Shown piece by piece: positions 17,486 through 25,960 of a DNA stretch of 64,000 nucleotides. The notes under the pieces were generated by a model. That model saw only the letters and a list, made by a program, of their open reading frames with translations, was not told the origin of the DNA and ran no database searches. Made by a program: the position numbers and the translations under genes. The DNA comes from Palsa-504 sp963806335 (GTDB taxonomy: Bacteria; Actinomycetota; Actinomycetes; Streptosporangiales; Streptosporangiaceae), in the NCBI GenBank assembly GCA_963806335.1, contig CAWDXO010000011.1, forward strand, positions 1 to 64,000, given 5' to 3'. The first letter of the stretch is position 1. Each line of letters begins with the position of its first letter.

Positions 17486-18853
17486 CTAACCGGAGAAGTC
17501 GAACATGGCCTGGCCATCGCGGCGGGCACCTTCCGGCAGCGCCGCGGTGATGTTACGGTAGCGCGCGGCCGCGGGCAGGATCGCCACGCCGCCGGGCATC
17601 CGCCGCAGCAGCCGCAGGTCATCCAGCAGCCGGGTCGCGGCGTCGAGCAGTCCGCGCCGGTCGTATTGCCACGCCGCGGTGAACGAGGCCGGGCCGAAGT
17701 GCCCGTACAGTTCGTCGAGCATGTGCTCCAGCCTGGTCCGGTCGATGAAAGGCACCTCGAGCGGGTCACCTCCGCCGCCCGCCAGGTCCGCCACGTCATG
17801 ATCTTCCGCGCCGCCGGGCAGCCCGGCGTCGATGCGTTCCAGCAGATCGTGCAGGTCATCGCCGGCGGAAGGCACCGGTATCCGCGTCAGCGCGGGCCCG
17901 TCGTCGGGATCTTCGACCGCGTCCGCGATCTTCGCCAGCAGCAGCCCGGCGGTCCGGTTGACGGCGCCGCCGCGCCCCGGGAACGGCTGGTCCGTGAACC
18001 GCCCGGCGGGGTCGACGAGCATCACGCCCTCGGCCCGCCGCTCCACCACCAGCCCGGTGAGCCGGGCGAGGTTGTCGGCCAGCTCGGTGCCGCGCAGCGC
18101 GGCGGCGGTCTCGGCATCGAGGGTCGAGTAGTAGAGCACCGGGTGCTCGACCAGCAGGCGCCGGGCCCGCCGCGCGGCGGCCTCCCGCTGCGCGGACCGC
18201 CGGTTGCTGATGTCGGGGATGTCGAGCAGTCCGGCGGCCCCGCCAAGCTGCTGGATCGGCCGCGCGGGCCGGAATAGCGAAGCGCACACATCGTGGTCGA
18301 TGTCGTAGAGGGCATCGCCGCGTTCGCTGTCGTGCGCCCAGTTCTCCGCCGAGCCGTCGGAAAGGCGCAGCGCGTCATGGTCGGTGAGCCAGTCCAGGAC
18401 GTCGACGACGGCGCGCTTGTGCTCGGTGATGGTGGCATCGAAGCCGAGACCGTCGATCGCGTTGGCCGTCGGCGCGAAGGTGCGGACCAGGTCCGCGAGG
18501 CTGATCTCGATCCTGGACCGCTGGAAGACGGCGAGTACCAGGCACAGGTAGGCCAGCCGCCGCCGGTCGAACTGCCTGCCGCTCCTGGCCGTGAAGACCG
18601 AACGCTGCGTCGCGTCGAGCGTGTCGAGCCGTCGCAGCAGCCGCACCTGGTGCGCGGTCGCGACCAGCGTGTACCCGAGCAACTCGGCGAAATCCCTGGC
18701 GACCAGGTCCGCCCAGCGCAGCACCGAAGCGAGCGCGCCGGCCCTCGGCCGCGTCGCGGTGATCAGATCGTTTGTCAGCACCAGCCGAACGGCGTACTGA
18801 TAGGAGCCGAGATCGCTCGGCGCGACTCCGCCGGCCACCCGCGGCTCAGCCAC
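17486..18853 (-). CDS. jetB: Wadjet type II subunit JetB (TIGR02678/DUF2398)
   Basis: About 455 residues from the GTG at 18853, which overlaps the jetA stop by eight bases. The TIGR02678 family shows as a winged-helix-rich protein (RRLAYLCLVLAVFQRS, DVLDWLTDHDALRLSDG, HPVLYYSTLD, LERIDAGL). In type II Wadjet it corresponds to the MukE-like kite subunit that bridges the kleisin and the SMC head. The open frame extends further upstream into jetA with a non-conserved Arg/Ser-rich translation, so that part is rejected. Spacing to jetC is 12 bases. Confidence 0.9.
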   Translation of the reverse strand: MAEPRVAGGVAPSDLGSYQYAVRLVLTNDLITATRPRAGALASVLRWADLVARDFAELLGYTLVATAHQVRLLRRLDTLDATQRSVFTARSGRQFDRRRLAYLCLVLAVFQRSRIEISLADLVRTFAPTANAIDGLGFDATITEHKRAVVDVLDWLTDHDALRLSDGSAENWAHDSERGDALYDIDHDVCASLFRPARPIQQLGGAAGLLDIPDISNRRSAQREAAARRARRLLVEHPVLYYSTLDAETAAALRGTELADNLARLTGLVVERRAEGVMLVDPAGRFTDQPFPGRGGAVNRTAGLLLAKIADAVEDPDDGPALTRIPVPSAGDDLHDLLERIDAGLPGGAEDHDVADLAGGGGDPLEVPFIDRTRLEHMLDELYGHFGPASFTAAWQYDRRGLLDAATRLLDDLRLLRRMPGGVAILPAAARYRNITAALPEGARRDGQAMFDFSG

Positions 18854-20417
18854 CAGCCACCGCCTGCCGGACCCGGCCCGGCGTCCGGCCCAGAGTCCGC
18901 GCTGGCGCGATTTCGAGACGGAGCCCGGGCAGGTGCAAAATGCCGTGCACCGTGCGTACGGCACTGCCGGCCGGCGAAGGCACCAGCCGGAGGGTCATCA
19001 CGTCGTTCCCGCCCGTCCCGCCGGTGATCCGCCCGGCCACTACGGACCTGGCCTCCAGCGCCCGGGTCAGCAGCTTCAGCAGGACCCGGGTCTCGGCTTC
19101 ATCAAGCACCCGGTCACCCGCCCCCGAGCCGAGCAGGTGCTGCGCGGCCTCCCGCTCCGCTGCCCGCTGCCCGGCCTGGCGCCGGCGCAGCTCGGCCCGG
19201 ATCCCGGCCTGGGCCGCCAGGCGTTGCGGCAGGCCCGGGCTGGGCGCCTTGCCGCGGCGGAACAGCGTCATCGCCACCTCGACGCCCGGGGCGTCCAGCC
19301 AGGACAGCCGGGGCGAGATCAGGTCGCTGTCGTCGTGCACGCCGCCGACGTGCCGTGCCAGCCGCAGGTTGAACGCGGCCGACATCAGAGCATGAGCGGC
19401 ATCCTCGTCCGCGGTGTCGAATACCCACTGCGCCAGGTGCCTGAGCTGGGTGGAGCGGTTGACCCCGCCCCGCTGGGACTCGGTGATCTGACGCAGCAAG
19501 GCGATCACGCTGGAGACGCCGGCCCGGGTCGCCGCCGCCAGCTCGGCGGCTCGCGAATGCTCGCCCGCCTCGGCCACGAACCACGCTCGGATCCCCGCCC
19601 ACCGGCGCCCCCAGTCCTCGAGCACCTCGTCGCGGCGCATCAGCGGCCGGTCATCAGCCTCGGCCGCGCGGTTCAGCATCGCCGCGATGCCGGTCGCCTC
19701 GACCTGCTCGACCGCCCGGGCCACACGCGGCAGGTAGCGGTCGAGTTCGGCCATGAAGTCGCTCATATGCGCCATCAGCGCGTGCTTGTAGCGCAGGAAC
19801 GTCTCCGGCGACGCATCCGTCGAGCGAGTGATGTCGCCGAGCGTCAGATGGAACCGCGCGGACCGGCCCGCCATGTCCTCCATCATCCGGTCCAGGCTGG
19901 CCAGCCGGCGCACGATCTCGTCGCCATCGCCGTCGCGATTCGCGTCCGCCAGGCCGCGCAGGTCACGCACGATGTCGGAGAACACCAGCCGCGAAAGGTT
20001 CGCGTCCTGCAGCCGCGCCGCCAGCACGCCCTCGACCGCCGTATACGCGCGGTGCCCGAGTTCGGTGAACTGGTAGACCGACTGCCGGTTCCGGTACCGC
20101 GCCAGGCTCCCGGCCCGCGACGCGTCCTCCAGCCGGTGCAGCACCCCGTCGTCGGACAGGTTGTCCAGGCGTTCCCGCAGGTTGCCCGCGCTCGGCGGGA
20201 CGCCGTCGTGCGCGGCTGCCAGTTCGCTCAGCTCGGCCGCCACGTCATCGGTGTGGGACTGCGCCACGTGCATCCCGCGAAGCCGGTCCATCGCGCGTAG
20301 CACCCACAGGTACGCCAGGGCCTCGTCCCGGCGGGTGAAATTGAACAGGCGGAACCGGTCACTGACCGCGAGCGCATCGAGATCGTAGTAGTCGGCTGAG
20401 CCGTCCGCCATCCCCAT
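18846..20417 (-). CDS. jetA: Wadjet type II subunit JetA (TIGR02677/DUF2397)
   Basis: A 523-residue TIGR02677 protein and first gene of the operon; it corresponds to the MukF-like kleisin. It opens with FRLFNFTRRDEALAYLWVLR, has HTH-like repeats (NLRERLDNLSDDGVLHRLED), long helical middle segments and a C-terminal beta-rich region. The first ATG (20417) and a second two codons on are both possible; GGAAGGGAA lies 13 bases before the first. The 234 bases upstream separate it from the signalling operon on the same strand, so it probably has its own promoter there. Confidence 0.9.
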   Translation of the reverse strand: MGMADGSADYYDLDALAVSDRFRLFNFTRRDEALAYLWVLRAMDRLRGMHVAQSHTDDVAAELSELAAAHDGVPPSAGNLRERLDNLSDDGVLHRLEDASRAGSLARYRNRQSVYQFTELGHRAYTAVEGVLAARLQDANLSRLVFSDIVRDLRGLADANRDGDGDEIVRRLASLDRMMEDMAGRSARFHLTLGDITRSTDASPETFLRYKHALMAHMSDFMAELDRYLPRVARAVEQVEATGIAAMLNRAAEADDRPLMRRDEVLEDWGRRWAGIRAWFVAEAGEHSRAAELAAATRAGVSSVIALLRQITESQRGGVNRSTQLRHLAQWVFDTADEDAAHALMSAAFNLRLARHVGGVHDDSDLISPRLSWLDAPGVEVAMTLFRRGKAPSPGLPQRLAAQAGIRAELRRRQAGQRAAEREAAQHLLGSGAGDRVLDEAETRVLLKLLTRALEARSVVAGRITGGTGGNDVMTLRLVPSPAGSAVRTVHGILHLPGLRLEIAPARTLGRTPGRVRQAVAGG

Positions 20418-20651
20418 CGCGAAGATCCGATTCCCTTCCGTCCGGTCACCCCTGATGCTGACGGTGGTTACCCTACGCCGCCAGCGGGTGAGCAGCAGAC
20501 GCTCGGATCTCTTCTTCGGACCGAACGAACCGTGGCTTCCTGCTTCAGGAAACGATGCGGGCGCCCGTGACGGCTAACGCGGCGCCACGCCCGCGAGGAA
20601 ACCGCCCGGAAAACCAAGATCTACCGGACGCGCACACGCACGCGCACGCCG
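20418..20651. other. Intergenic stretch upstream of the Wadjet operon
   Basis: No coding frame is convincing. It should carry the jetA promoter (minus strand) and the 3' end of the signalling operon. No clear -35/-10 pair or strong terminator hairpin could be picked by eye. Confidence 0.4.
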
Positions 20652-20999
20652 CTAGTGGACGTGGAAGCGCCAGTCGCTTGGGACGCGGCCCTTCGGCCCG
20701 GGAACGGGCTGATCAAGCGGGTGATGCTGCGGCGGCGCGAGTTCAGGCCCGTCGTAGGCGTCCTTGGTCTCGTAGCTGTAGAACCAGTCCTCGCCTGGCT
20801 CGAAGCTGCGGATGAACGGATGCCCTGACTCGGCCGCGTGAGCGCTCGCGTGCTGACTCGGCGAGGTGTCACAGCAGCCGATGTGCCCGCACTGCGCGCA
20901 CCGGCGCAGGTGGACCCACCAGCCGCCAGCCGCGTCGCATTCCACGCAGCCGTCGCCGCTTGGCGGTACCGAAGGGTCGATGCCCGCTATCTCCGACAT
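20652..20999 (-). CDS. UBP-type zinc finger protein
   Basis: A 115-residue protein made of a single UBP-type (ubiquitin-hydrolase-like) zinc finger. It contains CVECDAAGGWWVHLRRCAQC, then GHIGCCDTSPSQHASAHAAE and SGHPFIRSFEPGEDW, giving the Cys/His ligand pattern of the family. The ATG directly follows the histidine-kinase stop (TGA ATG), with AGGAGA upstream. In bacteria such fingers accompany redox/FAD and kinase genes as here; they may sense or bind a small peptide tail, but the bacterial role is unproven. Confidence 0.88.
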   Translation of the reverse strand: MSEIAGIDPSVPPSGDGCVECDAAGGWWVHLRRCAQCGHIGCCDTSPSQHASAHAAESGHPFIRSFEPGEDWFYSYETKDAYDGPELAPPQHHPLDQPVPGPKGRVPSDWRFHVH

Positions 21000-22529
21000 T
21001 CAGCTCTCCTCGTTCATCGCGCCGCCCGCTCCGGCCGCGGCGTCGTGTACGGCATCTGGAGCGTCCGCCGCGACGGCATCATCCTGCGCGGTCACCGGAA
21101 GCCGCACGCGGAAACGCGTATCGCCCGGCGTTGATTCCAGCGAAAGATCCCCGTGGTGCTTGTTGACCACGATTCGCCAGCTGATGTCGAGGCCTAGCCC
21201 GGTTCCCTCGCCCACCGGCTTGGTGGTGAAGAACGGCTCGAAGATCCGATCCCGGATCTCCGGCGGCACGCCGGGCCCGGTATCCCCGAACTCCACGAAG
21301 ACCTGATCGTGGTCCAGGCCGGTGCGCACGGTCAGGACCCCGGAACCGTCCATCGCGGCCACCGCGTTGTCGATCAGGTTCGTCCACACCTGGTTCAGCT
21401 CTCCCGCGAAAGCCGGAATGTGCGGCAACCCGGGATAATAGTCCTTCACCACGCGGATCCCGGGCGGGAACTTACCGGACAGCATCATCAGCGTGCTGTC
21501 AAGCAGTTCGTGCACGTCCACGACCTGGTACGGGCCCCGGTCCAGCTGCGAGTACTGCTTGGCCGCGCCGACCAGGGTGGAGACCCGGGTGGTGGAGTCC
21601 TCGATCTCGTTCATCAGCAGTTCGGTCTCGACGGTGTAGTTCAGCCACCGCAGCGCGCTCTCAAGTATCTGCGGCTCCACCGCGACCGCGACGCGCTCAA
21701 GCCAGCCGACATCCAGCCCGGCCTGAACGAACGTCGGCGCCAGATCCCAGCCATCCCGCACGCCGTGATCGTCCAGCCAGTCCGAGATCTCATCCTCCCG
21801 GTCCGAGGCTTCCATCGGCGCCAGGGCCAGCGCCTTCGGGACCCGGTCGGCCGCCTCTTCCTGCAGCCGGATCAGCGTCTCCAGCGTCGTCCGGTCCCAC
21901 TTCCCGCCCGCGATCATCCCCAGCTTGTGCCGCATCCCGGCGACCCGTTCGCGCAGCGACGCCGTGGCCCGGACGGCGGCCGCGGCCGGGTTGTTCAGCT
22001 CATGGGTCAGGCCCGCCGACAGCGAGCCGAGCGCTAGCAGGCGTTCCCGCTGCCCGATGGCCTGCTGGGTGTTCTTGGCGCCGAAGAACAGGCCTTCCAG
22101 CAGATGCACCGCCATCGGGAACCACTCGTGCATCAGCTCGGCGAACACCTCCGCGTCGAGCACGAAGAACCGCGAGGGCTCGGTCACCCGCACCGAGTTG
22201 TTGTAGACCTGCGGCACCCGGTCGCCGAGATAGGCCATGAAGGCCCCCGAGTACACGCCGCGCGACGACGTCCGGCCGACCTCGATATCGTCCGTCCCCA
22301 CCCGGCGCGACATCACCTCGGTGCCCTCGAGCAGGACGTAGAAGCAGGTCGCCGGGGCGCCCTCGGCGTAAAGCGGACCCGGCGGGATCAGCTCGGCGTG
22401 CCCTCGCTCACACAGCCACTGCAACTGGTCGTCGGCGAGCTTCTCGAACAGGAACAGCGTCCGCAGCTCATCCGTGCTGCACGGCAGCGGCTCCGGAGCA
22501 GACGGCTCCGCGGCAGGCAAAGCGCTCAT
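21000..22529 (-). CDS. Cyclic-nucleotide-binding-domain sensor histidine kinase
   Basis: A 509-residue cytosolic kinase. Residues about 20-140 form a cNMP/CAP-type sensor domain (ELIPPGPLYAEGAPATCFYV, FFVLDAEVFAELM). His176 in LSAGLTHELNNP is the HisKA phospho-acceptor. The HATPase has the N box NQVWTNLIDNAVAAM, the G1/F boxes GDTGPGVPPEIRDRIFEPFF and the G2 box GEGTGLGL. There are no transmembrane segments. Its start overlaps the stop of the upstream REC/FAD gene (ATGA), so they are co-translated, implying that the kinase phosphorylates that REC domain. Confidence 0.92.
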   Translation of the reverse strand: MSALPAAEPSAPEPLPCSTDELRTLFLFEKLADDQLQWLCERGHAELIPPGPLYAEGAPATCFYVLLEGTEVMSRRVGTDDIEVGRTSSRGVYSGAFMAYLGDRVPQVYNNSVRVTEPSRFFVLDAEVFAELMHEWFPMAVHLLEGLFFGAKNTQQAIGQRERLLALGSLSAGLTHELNNPAAAAVRATASLRERVAGMRHKLGMIAGGKWDRTTLETLIRLQEEAADRVPKALALAPMEASDREDEISDWLDDHGVRDGWDLAPTFVQAGLDVGWLERVAVAVEPQILESALRWLNYTVETELLMNEIEDSTTRVSTLVGAAKQYSQLDRGPYQVVDVHELLDSTLMMLSGKFPPGIRVVKDYYPGLPHIPAFAGELNQVWTNLIDNAVAAMDGSGVLTVRTGLDHDQVFVEFGDTGPGVPPEIRDRIFEPFFTTKPVGEGTGLGLDISWRIVVNKHHGDLSLESTPGDTRFRVRLPVTAQDDAVAADAPDAVHDAAAGAGGAMNEES

Positions 22530-24202
22530 CGCTTCTCCAAGTAACGGTGTACCAGCATCACGGCCAGCGCGCCTTCACCGACGGCCGAAGCGACCCGCTT
22601 CGCCGACTCCGACCGGGCGTCCCCGGCCACGAACACCCCGGGCACGCTCGTTTCCAGATGGTAGGGCAGCCGGTCGAGTTCCCAGCCACTCGGCCGTTCC
22701 CCGCCGACGGACAGGTCCGGGCCGGAGACCACGAACCCCCGGTCATCACGTATCACGATCCCATCCAGCCAGTCGGTGAGCGGCGCCGCCCCGATGAACA
22801 GGAACAACAACTGGGCGTCCACTGATTCCGTGTCGCCGGAAGCGGTGTTCCGCAGCGTCAGGCGTTCCAGGTGGTCCTCACCCGAAGCCGCCACCACCTC
22901 GGTGCACGTCCGCACCGTGATGTTCGGGACCTCCGCGATCTGCCTGATCAGGTAGTAGGACATCGACTTTTCCAGCGACGGCCCGCGGACCAGGATCGTC
23001 ACCGACTTGGCGTGCCGCGCCAGGTACACCGCGGCCTGCCCCGCCGAGTTCGCGCCGCCGACGATGTAGACGTCCTGCCCCAGGCAGGCGGAGGCTTCGG
23101 TCAGCGCCGACCCGTAATAAACTCCGCGGCCGGTCAGGTCAGCCAGCCCGGGCGCCTCCAGCTGCCGGTATGACACCCCGGTGGCCAGGATGATCGTATG
23201 CGCGTCGAGCGAGCTGCCGTCCGCGAACCGGACCCCCCGGGCCGACCCCTTGACATCCAGGCCGACGACGTCCCGCGTGGTCAGCACCTCAGCCCCGAAC
23301 TTCGTGGCCTGCCGCCGGGCCCGGTCGGTCAGCTGCGCGCCCGATACCCCGTCCGGGAAGCCCAGGTAATTCTCGATCCGCGAGCTCTGGCCCGCCTGGC
23401 CGCCGGTCGCGGTGCGCTCGACCAGCACGGTGCGCAGCCCCTCCGACGCGCCATACACCGCGGCACCCAGCCCGGCCGGCCCGCCGCCGATCACGATGAG
23501 GTCATAGAAGTCCTTCGACGGCGTGGTCGCGAGCCCGACCCGCGAGGCGAGCTCGGCGTCGGTGGGCTCCACCAAAGGATCACCATCCTGCGTGATCACC
23601 ACCGGCAGCGACAGCCCGTCCGCCCCGGCCGCGTCGAGCAGCCGCTGCCCCTCCGGCTCATCGGAGGCGTACCACCGGTAAGGAACCTGGTTGCGGGCGA
23701 GGAACTCGCGGACCTCCGACGAACGCGCCGACCACCGGTGGCCGACGACCTTGGTCTCGGGCACCGGCCGGTGATCAGAGGACAGCCACGAATCAATCAG
23801 CGCGTCGACCACCGGGTAGAGCTTTTCCTCCGGCGGATCCCACGGCTTCAGCAGGTAATGATCAAGGTCGACGACGTTGATCGCGTCGATCGCGGCCCCG
23901 GTGTCGGCGTACGCCGTGAGCAGCACGCGGCGCGCCCCCGGGTAGATGTCCATGGCCTGCTCGAGGAATTCGATGCCGTTCATCTCCGGCATCCGGTAGT
24001 CGGCCAGGAGCACCGCGACCAGGTCGCCGCGCAGCTTCATCTGGCGCAGCGCGTCCAGCGCCGCCGCACCCGACTCGGCCCGGACGATCCGGTGCCGTTC
24101 CCCGTAGCGGCGCCGCAGGTCGCGCGCGACCGCGCGGGACACGCTGGGGTCGTCGTCCACGGTAAGGATGGCCGTGCGAATCGCATCGCCCTGCTCGGTC
24201 AT
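22526..24202 (-). CDS. Response-regulator receiver / thioredoxin-reductase-like FAD protein fusion
   Basis: A 558-residue fusion. Residues 8-125 are a REC domain with the acidic pocket VDDD, phospho-acceptor Asp68 (LLADYRMPEMNG) and Lys of LLKPWD. A short thioredoxin/glutaredoxin-like linker follows (VPYRWYASDEPEGQRLL). The C-terminal part is a TrxR-like flavoprotein with IGGGPAGLGAA, GGQAGQSSRIENYLGFPDG, a second nucleotide loop VGGANSAGQAA and the FAD-binding VFVAGDARS. The CxxC redox pair of true thioredoxin reductases is missing. ATG at 24202 overlaps the preceding in-frame stop (ATGA); an ATG three codons earlier is an alternative. Confidence 0.9.
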   Translation of the reverse strand: MTEQGDAIRTAILTVDDDPSVSRAVARDLRRRYGERHRIVRAESGAAALDALRQMKLRGDLVAVLLADYRMPEMNGIEFLEQAMDIYPGARRVLLTAYADTGAAIDAINVVDLDHYLLKPWDPPEEKLYPVVDALIDSWLSSDHRPVPETKVVGHRWSARSSEVREFLARNQVPYRWYASDEPEGQRLLDAAGADGLSLPVVITQDGDPLVEPTDAELASRVGLATTPSKDFYDLIVIGGGPAGLGAAVYGASEGLRTVLVERTATGGQAGQSSRIENYLGFPDGVSGAQLTDRARRQATKFGAEVLTTRDVVGLDVKGSARGVRFADGSSLDAHTIILATGVSYRQLEAPGLADLTGRGVYYGSALTEASACLGQDVYIVGGANSAGQAAVYLARHAKSVTILVRGPSLEKSMSYYLIRQIAEVPNITVRTCTEVVAASGEDHLERLTLRNTASGDTESVDAQLLFLFIGAAPLTDWLDGIVIRDDRGFVVSGPDLSVGGERPSGWELDRLPYHLETSVPGVFVAGDARSESAKRVASAVGEGALAVMLVHRYLEKR

Positions 24203-25284
24203 ACCGCCCATAGTAGATCTGTCCCGCGGCGGTGCCGAGGAAGGTGCATCCGCGGCCACCCCGGTAAACCACATTTATGCCGAACGGGCCGTCCTGCCTG
24301 CCCCCGGTCCCTGCGTTTACCTGCGGGCCGAACGCCGCCTCTGCTGGTAGCGAAACGAGACCGGCTCGCCCGCCGTGGGGCCGGTGCTGGCCCTGATCCG
24401 CGCGCGAATCGGGGCCAGGCCGTCGGCCTGCGGCTCGACTTGGTCCGCGGCCACGTGCAACGCCCGCCGGAGGAAGTCGGCGAAGTGGTGCCACTGCGCG
24501 CCGATGCCCTCGGGGTCGGGTCCGGTTCTCGCCATAACTCCTGCTCCAGGGCTGCGCGCAGAGCCGCCATGCCGCGCGAGGTATGACTCTTCACGGCGCC
24601 GCAGCTGATGCCCATCGTGGCCGCTATCTCGGCCTCGGACAGGTCCCCGTAATACCGCAGGACGATCGCCTCGCGCTGACGGTCCGGCAGGTTGCGGAGC
24701 GCGGCGACCACCGCGGACCGCTCGAGCAGGGCGAAGGCCCCGTGTTCGGCGCTGGGCATGTCCGGCGGTGCCGACTGCAGGTTCTTCTCGACGACCAGCC
24801 GATGACGCAGGACGGAACGTGACCTGTTCACCACCGCTTGCCGCAGGTAAGCCAGGGCCTTCTCGGTGTCCCTCAGCCGCCGCCAGCCCCCGTGCATCGC
24901 CACGAAGGCGTCCTGCACCACTTCCTCGGCGGTAGGCGTGTCCCGCAGCAGCAGGGCCGCCAGCCGAACCAGCGACCGGTAGTGCATGGAGTACAGCTCG
25001 ATGACCGCATGGTCAGCGCTCCATTCCGCGCGCGCCGTAGCCGTGGCCAGGAACGCGTCGGGCCTGAGCACCTCGTGAAGCGCCGGCGTGCCGAAATCGA
25101 TGACATCTCGCGACGCGGCTTCGTCTGTGTGCTTATCGAGCCAGATCCGGTACTGCTTCAGGCCGGCCGCGAGGTCGTATCCGCCCTCGAACCGTGCCCC
25201 CTGCAGCTCAGCAACCTGCTGGTAGAGCCCGGAGAGCAGCACGTCCTCGTGCGAGCTGCTTGTCCCGCGGTCGGCGGCCCTCAT
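24199..25284 (-). CDS. SigE-type ECF sigma factor fused to an N-terminal sigma-partner domain
   Basis: A 361-residue ORF. Residues about 95-245 are an ECF sigma factor: sigma-2 (LYSMHYRSLVRLAALLLRDT, AEEVVQDAFVAMHGGW) and sigma-4 (LRNLPDRQREAIVLRYYGDLSEAEIA, HTH SCGAVKSHTSRGMAAL). The first ~70 residues (LLSGLYQQVAELQGARFEGG, IWLDKHT) resemble a separate small protein often found after sigma genes. The last ~100 residues are Arg/Ser/Pro-rich and overlap another, better-looking frame (24317-24535), so the natural C-terminus is probably near residue 250. Start codon overlaps the previous sigma gene's stop (ATGA). Confidence 0.8.
   Translation of the reverse strand: MRAADRGTSSSHEDVLLSGLYQQVAELQGARFEGGYDLAAGLKQYRIWLDKHTDEAASRDVIDFGTPALHEVLRPDAFLATATARAEWSADHAVIELYSMHYRSLVRLAALLLRDTPTAEEVVQDAFVAMHGGWRRLRDTEKALAYLRQAVVNRSRSVLRHRLVVEKNLQSAPPDMPSAEHGAFALLERSAVVAALRNLPDRQREAIVLRYYGDLSEAEIAATMGISCGAVKSHTSRGMAALRAALEQELWREPDPTPRASARSGTTSPTSSGGRCTWPRTKSSRRPTAWPRFARGSGPAPAPRRASRSRFATSRGGVRPAGKRRDRGQAGRPVRHKCGLPGWPRMHLPRHRRGTDLLWAV
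24317..24535 (-). CDS. Short sigma-associated protein (possible truncated regulator)
   Basis: A 72-residue frame starting at an ATG inside the sigma gene's tail. It reads GAQWHHFADFLRRALHVAAD then QVEPQADGLAPIRARI, a pattern I know from the N-termini of actinomycete proteins encoded directly after ECF sigma genes. In the first 18 codons about 16 third positions are G/C, against about 15 of 21 for the competing sigma frame, which favours this frame as the coding one. Full relatives are longer, often with a membrane segment; this one stops after an Arg-rich end, so it may be a remnant. Confidence 0.5.
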   Translation of the reverse strand: MARTGPDPEGIGAQWHHFADFLRRALHVAADQVEPQADGLAPIRARIRASTGPTAGEPVSFRYQQRRRSARR

Positions 25285-25850
25285 GAGGGCGCTCCGGCCG
25301 CGTCGTCCCCGTCAGGCGGATAGTCCCGCCCGAGCTGCGTGATCAGCCTGCGCCGCGCGCGGTGCAGATGCGCGCTCACCGTTTTCTCGGTCATGCCGAG
25401 GACCGCGGCGATCTCATCTTGCTTCATGTCCAGTTGCCAGCGCGCCACGGCGACCGTGTGCTGCCGTTCCGGCATGTCCTGGATGATCCGCCAGCATCGC
25501 TCCAGCGCGGTCGTGGAAAAGGCCTGCTCCGGAGGGCCGGCCGGGATCTTCCGGTAGCGCACCTCGATCCGCGGCAGCCGGTCCCGGAGCGCCGGCTCCC
25601 GGCGGAAGCCGTTTATCGCGATATTGCCCAGGGTCCTGCGAAGCCAGCTAAGGCGCTGCTCCGCGGGCAGGTCCCGCAGCACCGGCCAGGTCTGGCTCGC
25701 GGCCGTAAAGACCGCCTGCACGAGCTCCTCGGCCAGCGCCCGGTCTTCGCGGGTTAGCACGCAGGCATAGCCGAACAACTTACCGGCATCGGCCGAGAAG
25801 CAGGCGGCAAGTTCGGTGGCCTCGTGCGGTGAGATCTTCCGCTCACGCAC
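25281..25850 (-). CDS. ECF sigma-70 family sigma factor
   Basis: A 189-residue two-domain sigma factor. Sigma-2 region: CVLTREDRALAEELVQAVFT and WLRRTLGNIAINGFRR. Sigma-4 region: IQDMPERQHTVAVARWQLDM, then KQDEIAAVLGMTEKTVSAHL and HRARRRL. It is the first gene of the packed minus-strand operon (sigma, sigma-fusion, REC/FAD, kinase, UBP finger), and its stop overlaps the next start by four bases. The ATG at 25850 matches the family N-terminus. It probably drives its own operon, but no promoter motif could be assigned. Confidence 0.85.
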   Translation of the reverse strand: MRERKISPHEATELAACFSADAGKLFGYACVLTREDRALAEELVQAVFTAASQTWPVLRDLPAEQRLSWLRRTLGNIAINGFRREPALRDRLPRIEVRYRKIPAGPPEQAFSTTALERCWRIIQDMPERQHTVAVARWQLDMKQDEIAAVLGMTEKTVSAHLHRARRRLITQLGRDYPPDGDDAAGAPS

Positions 25851-25960
25851 CGCCCACCTCCGCGAAGGTCGCTGCCACCTGGCGTTAAACGTAGCCGAAG
25901 GCCACCGGCATTACCGGAGGACCGGGAAGATTCACGGCGCCGGGTCGCCTGCCGGTCCGG

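Noticed and set aside
23198..24586. 462-codon plus-strand frame over the REC/FAD gene
   Set aside because: Antisense to a protein with complete REC and flavin motifs; composition is Arg/His/Gln-rich noise.
11034..25850. Prophage or integrative element carrying the Wadjet operon
   Set aside because: No integrase, transposase, tRNA target or flanking direct repeat was seen; base composition matches the surroundings.
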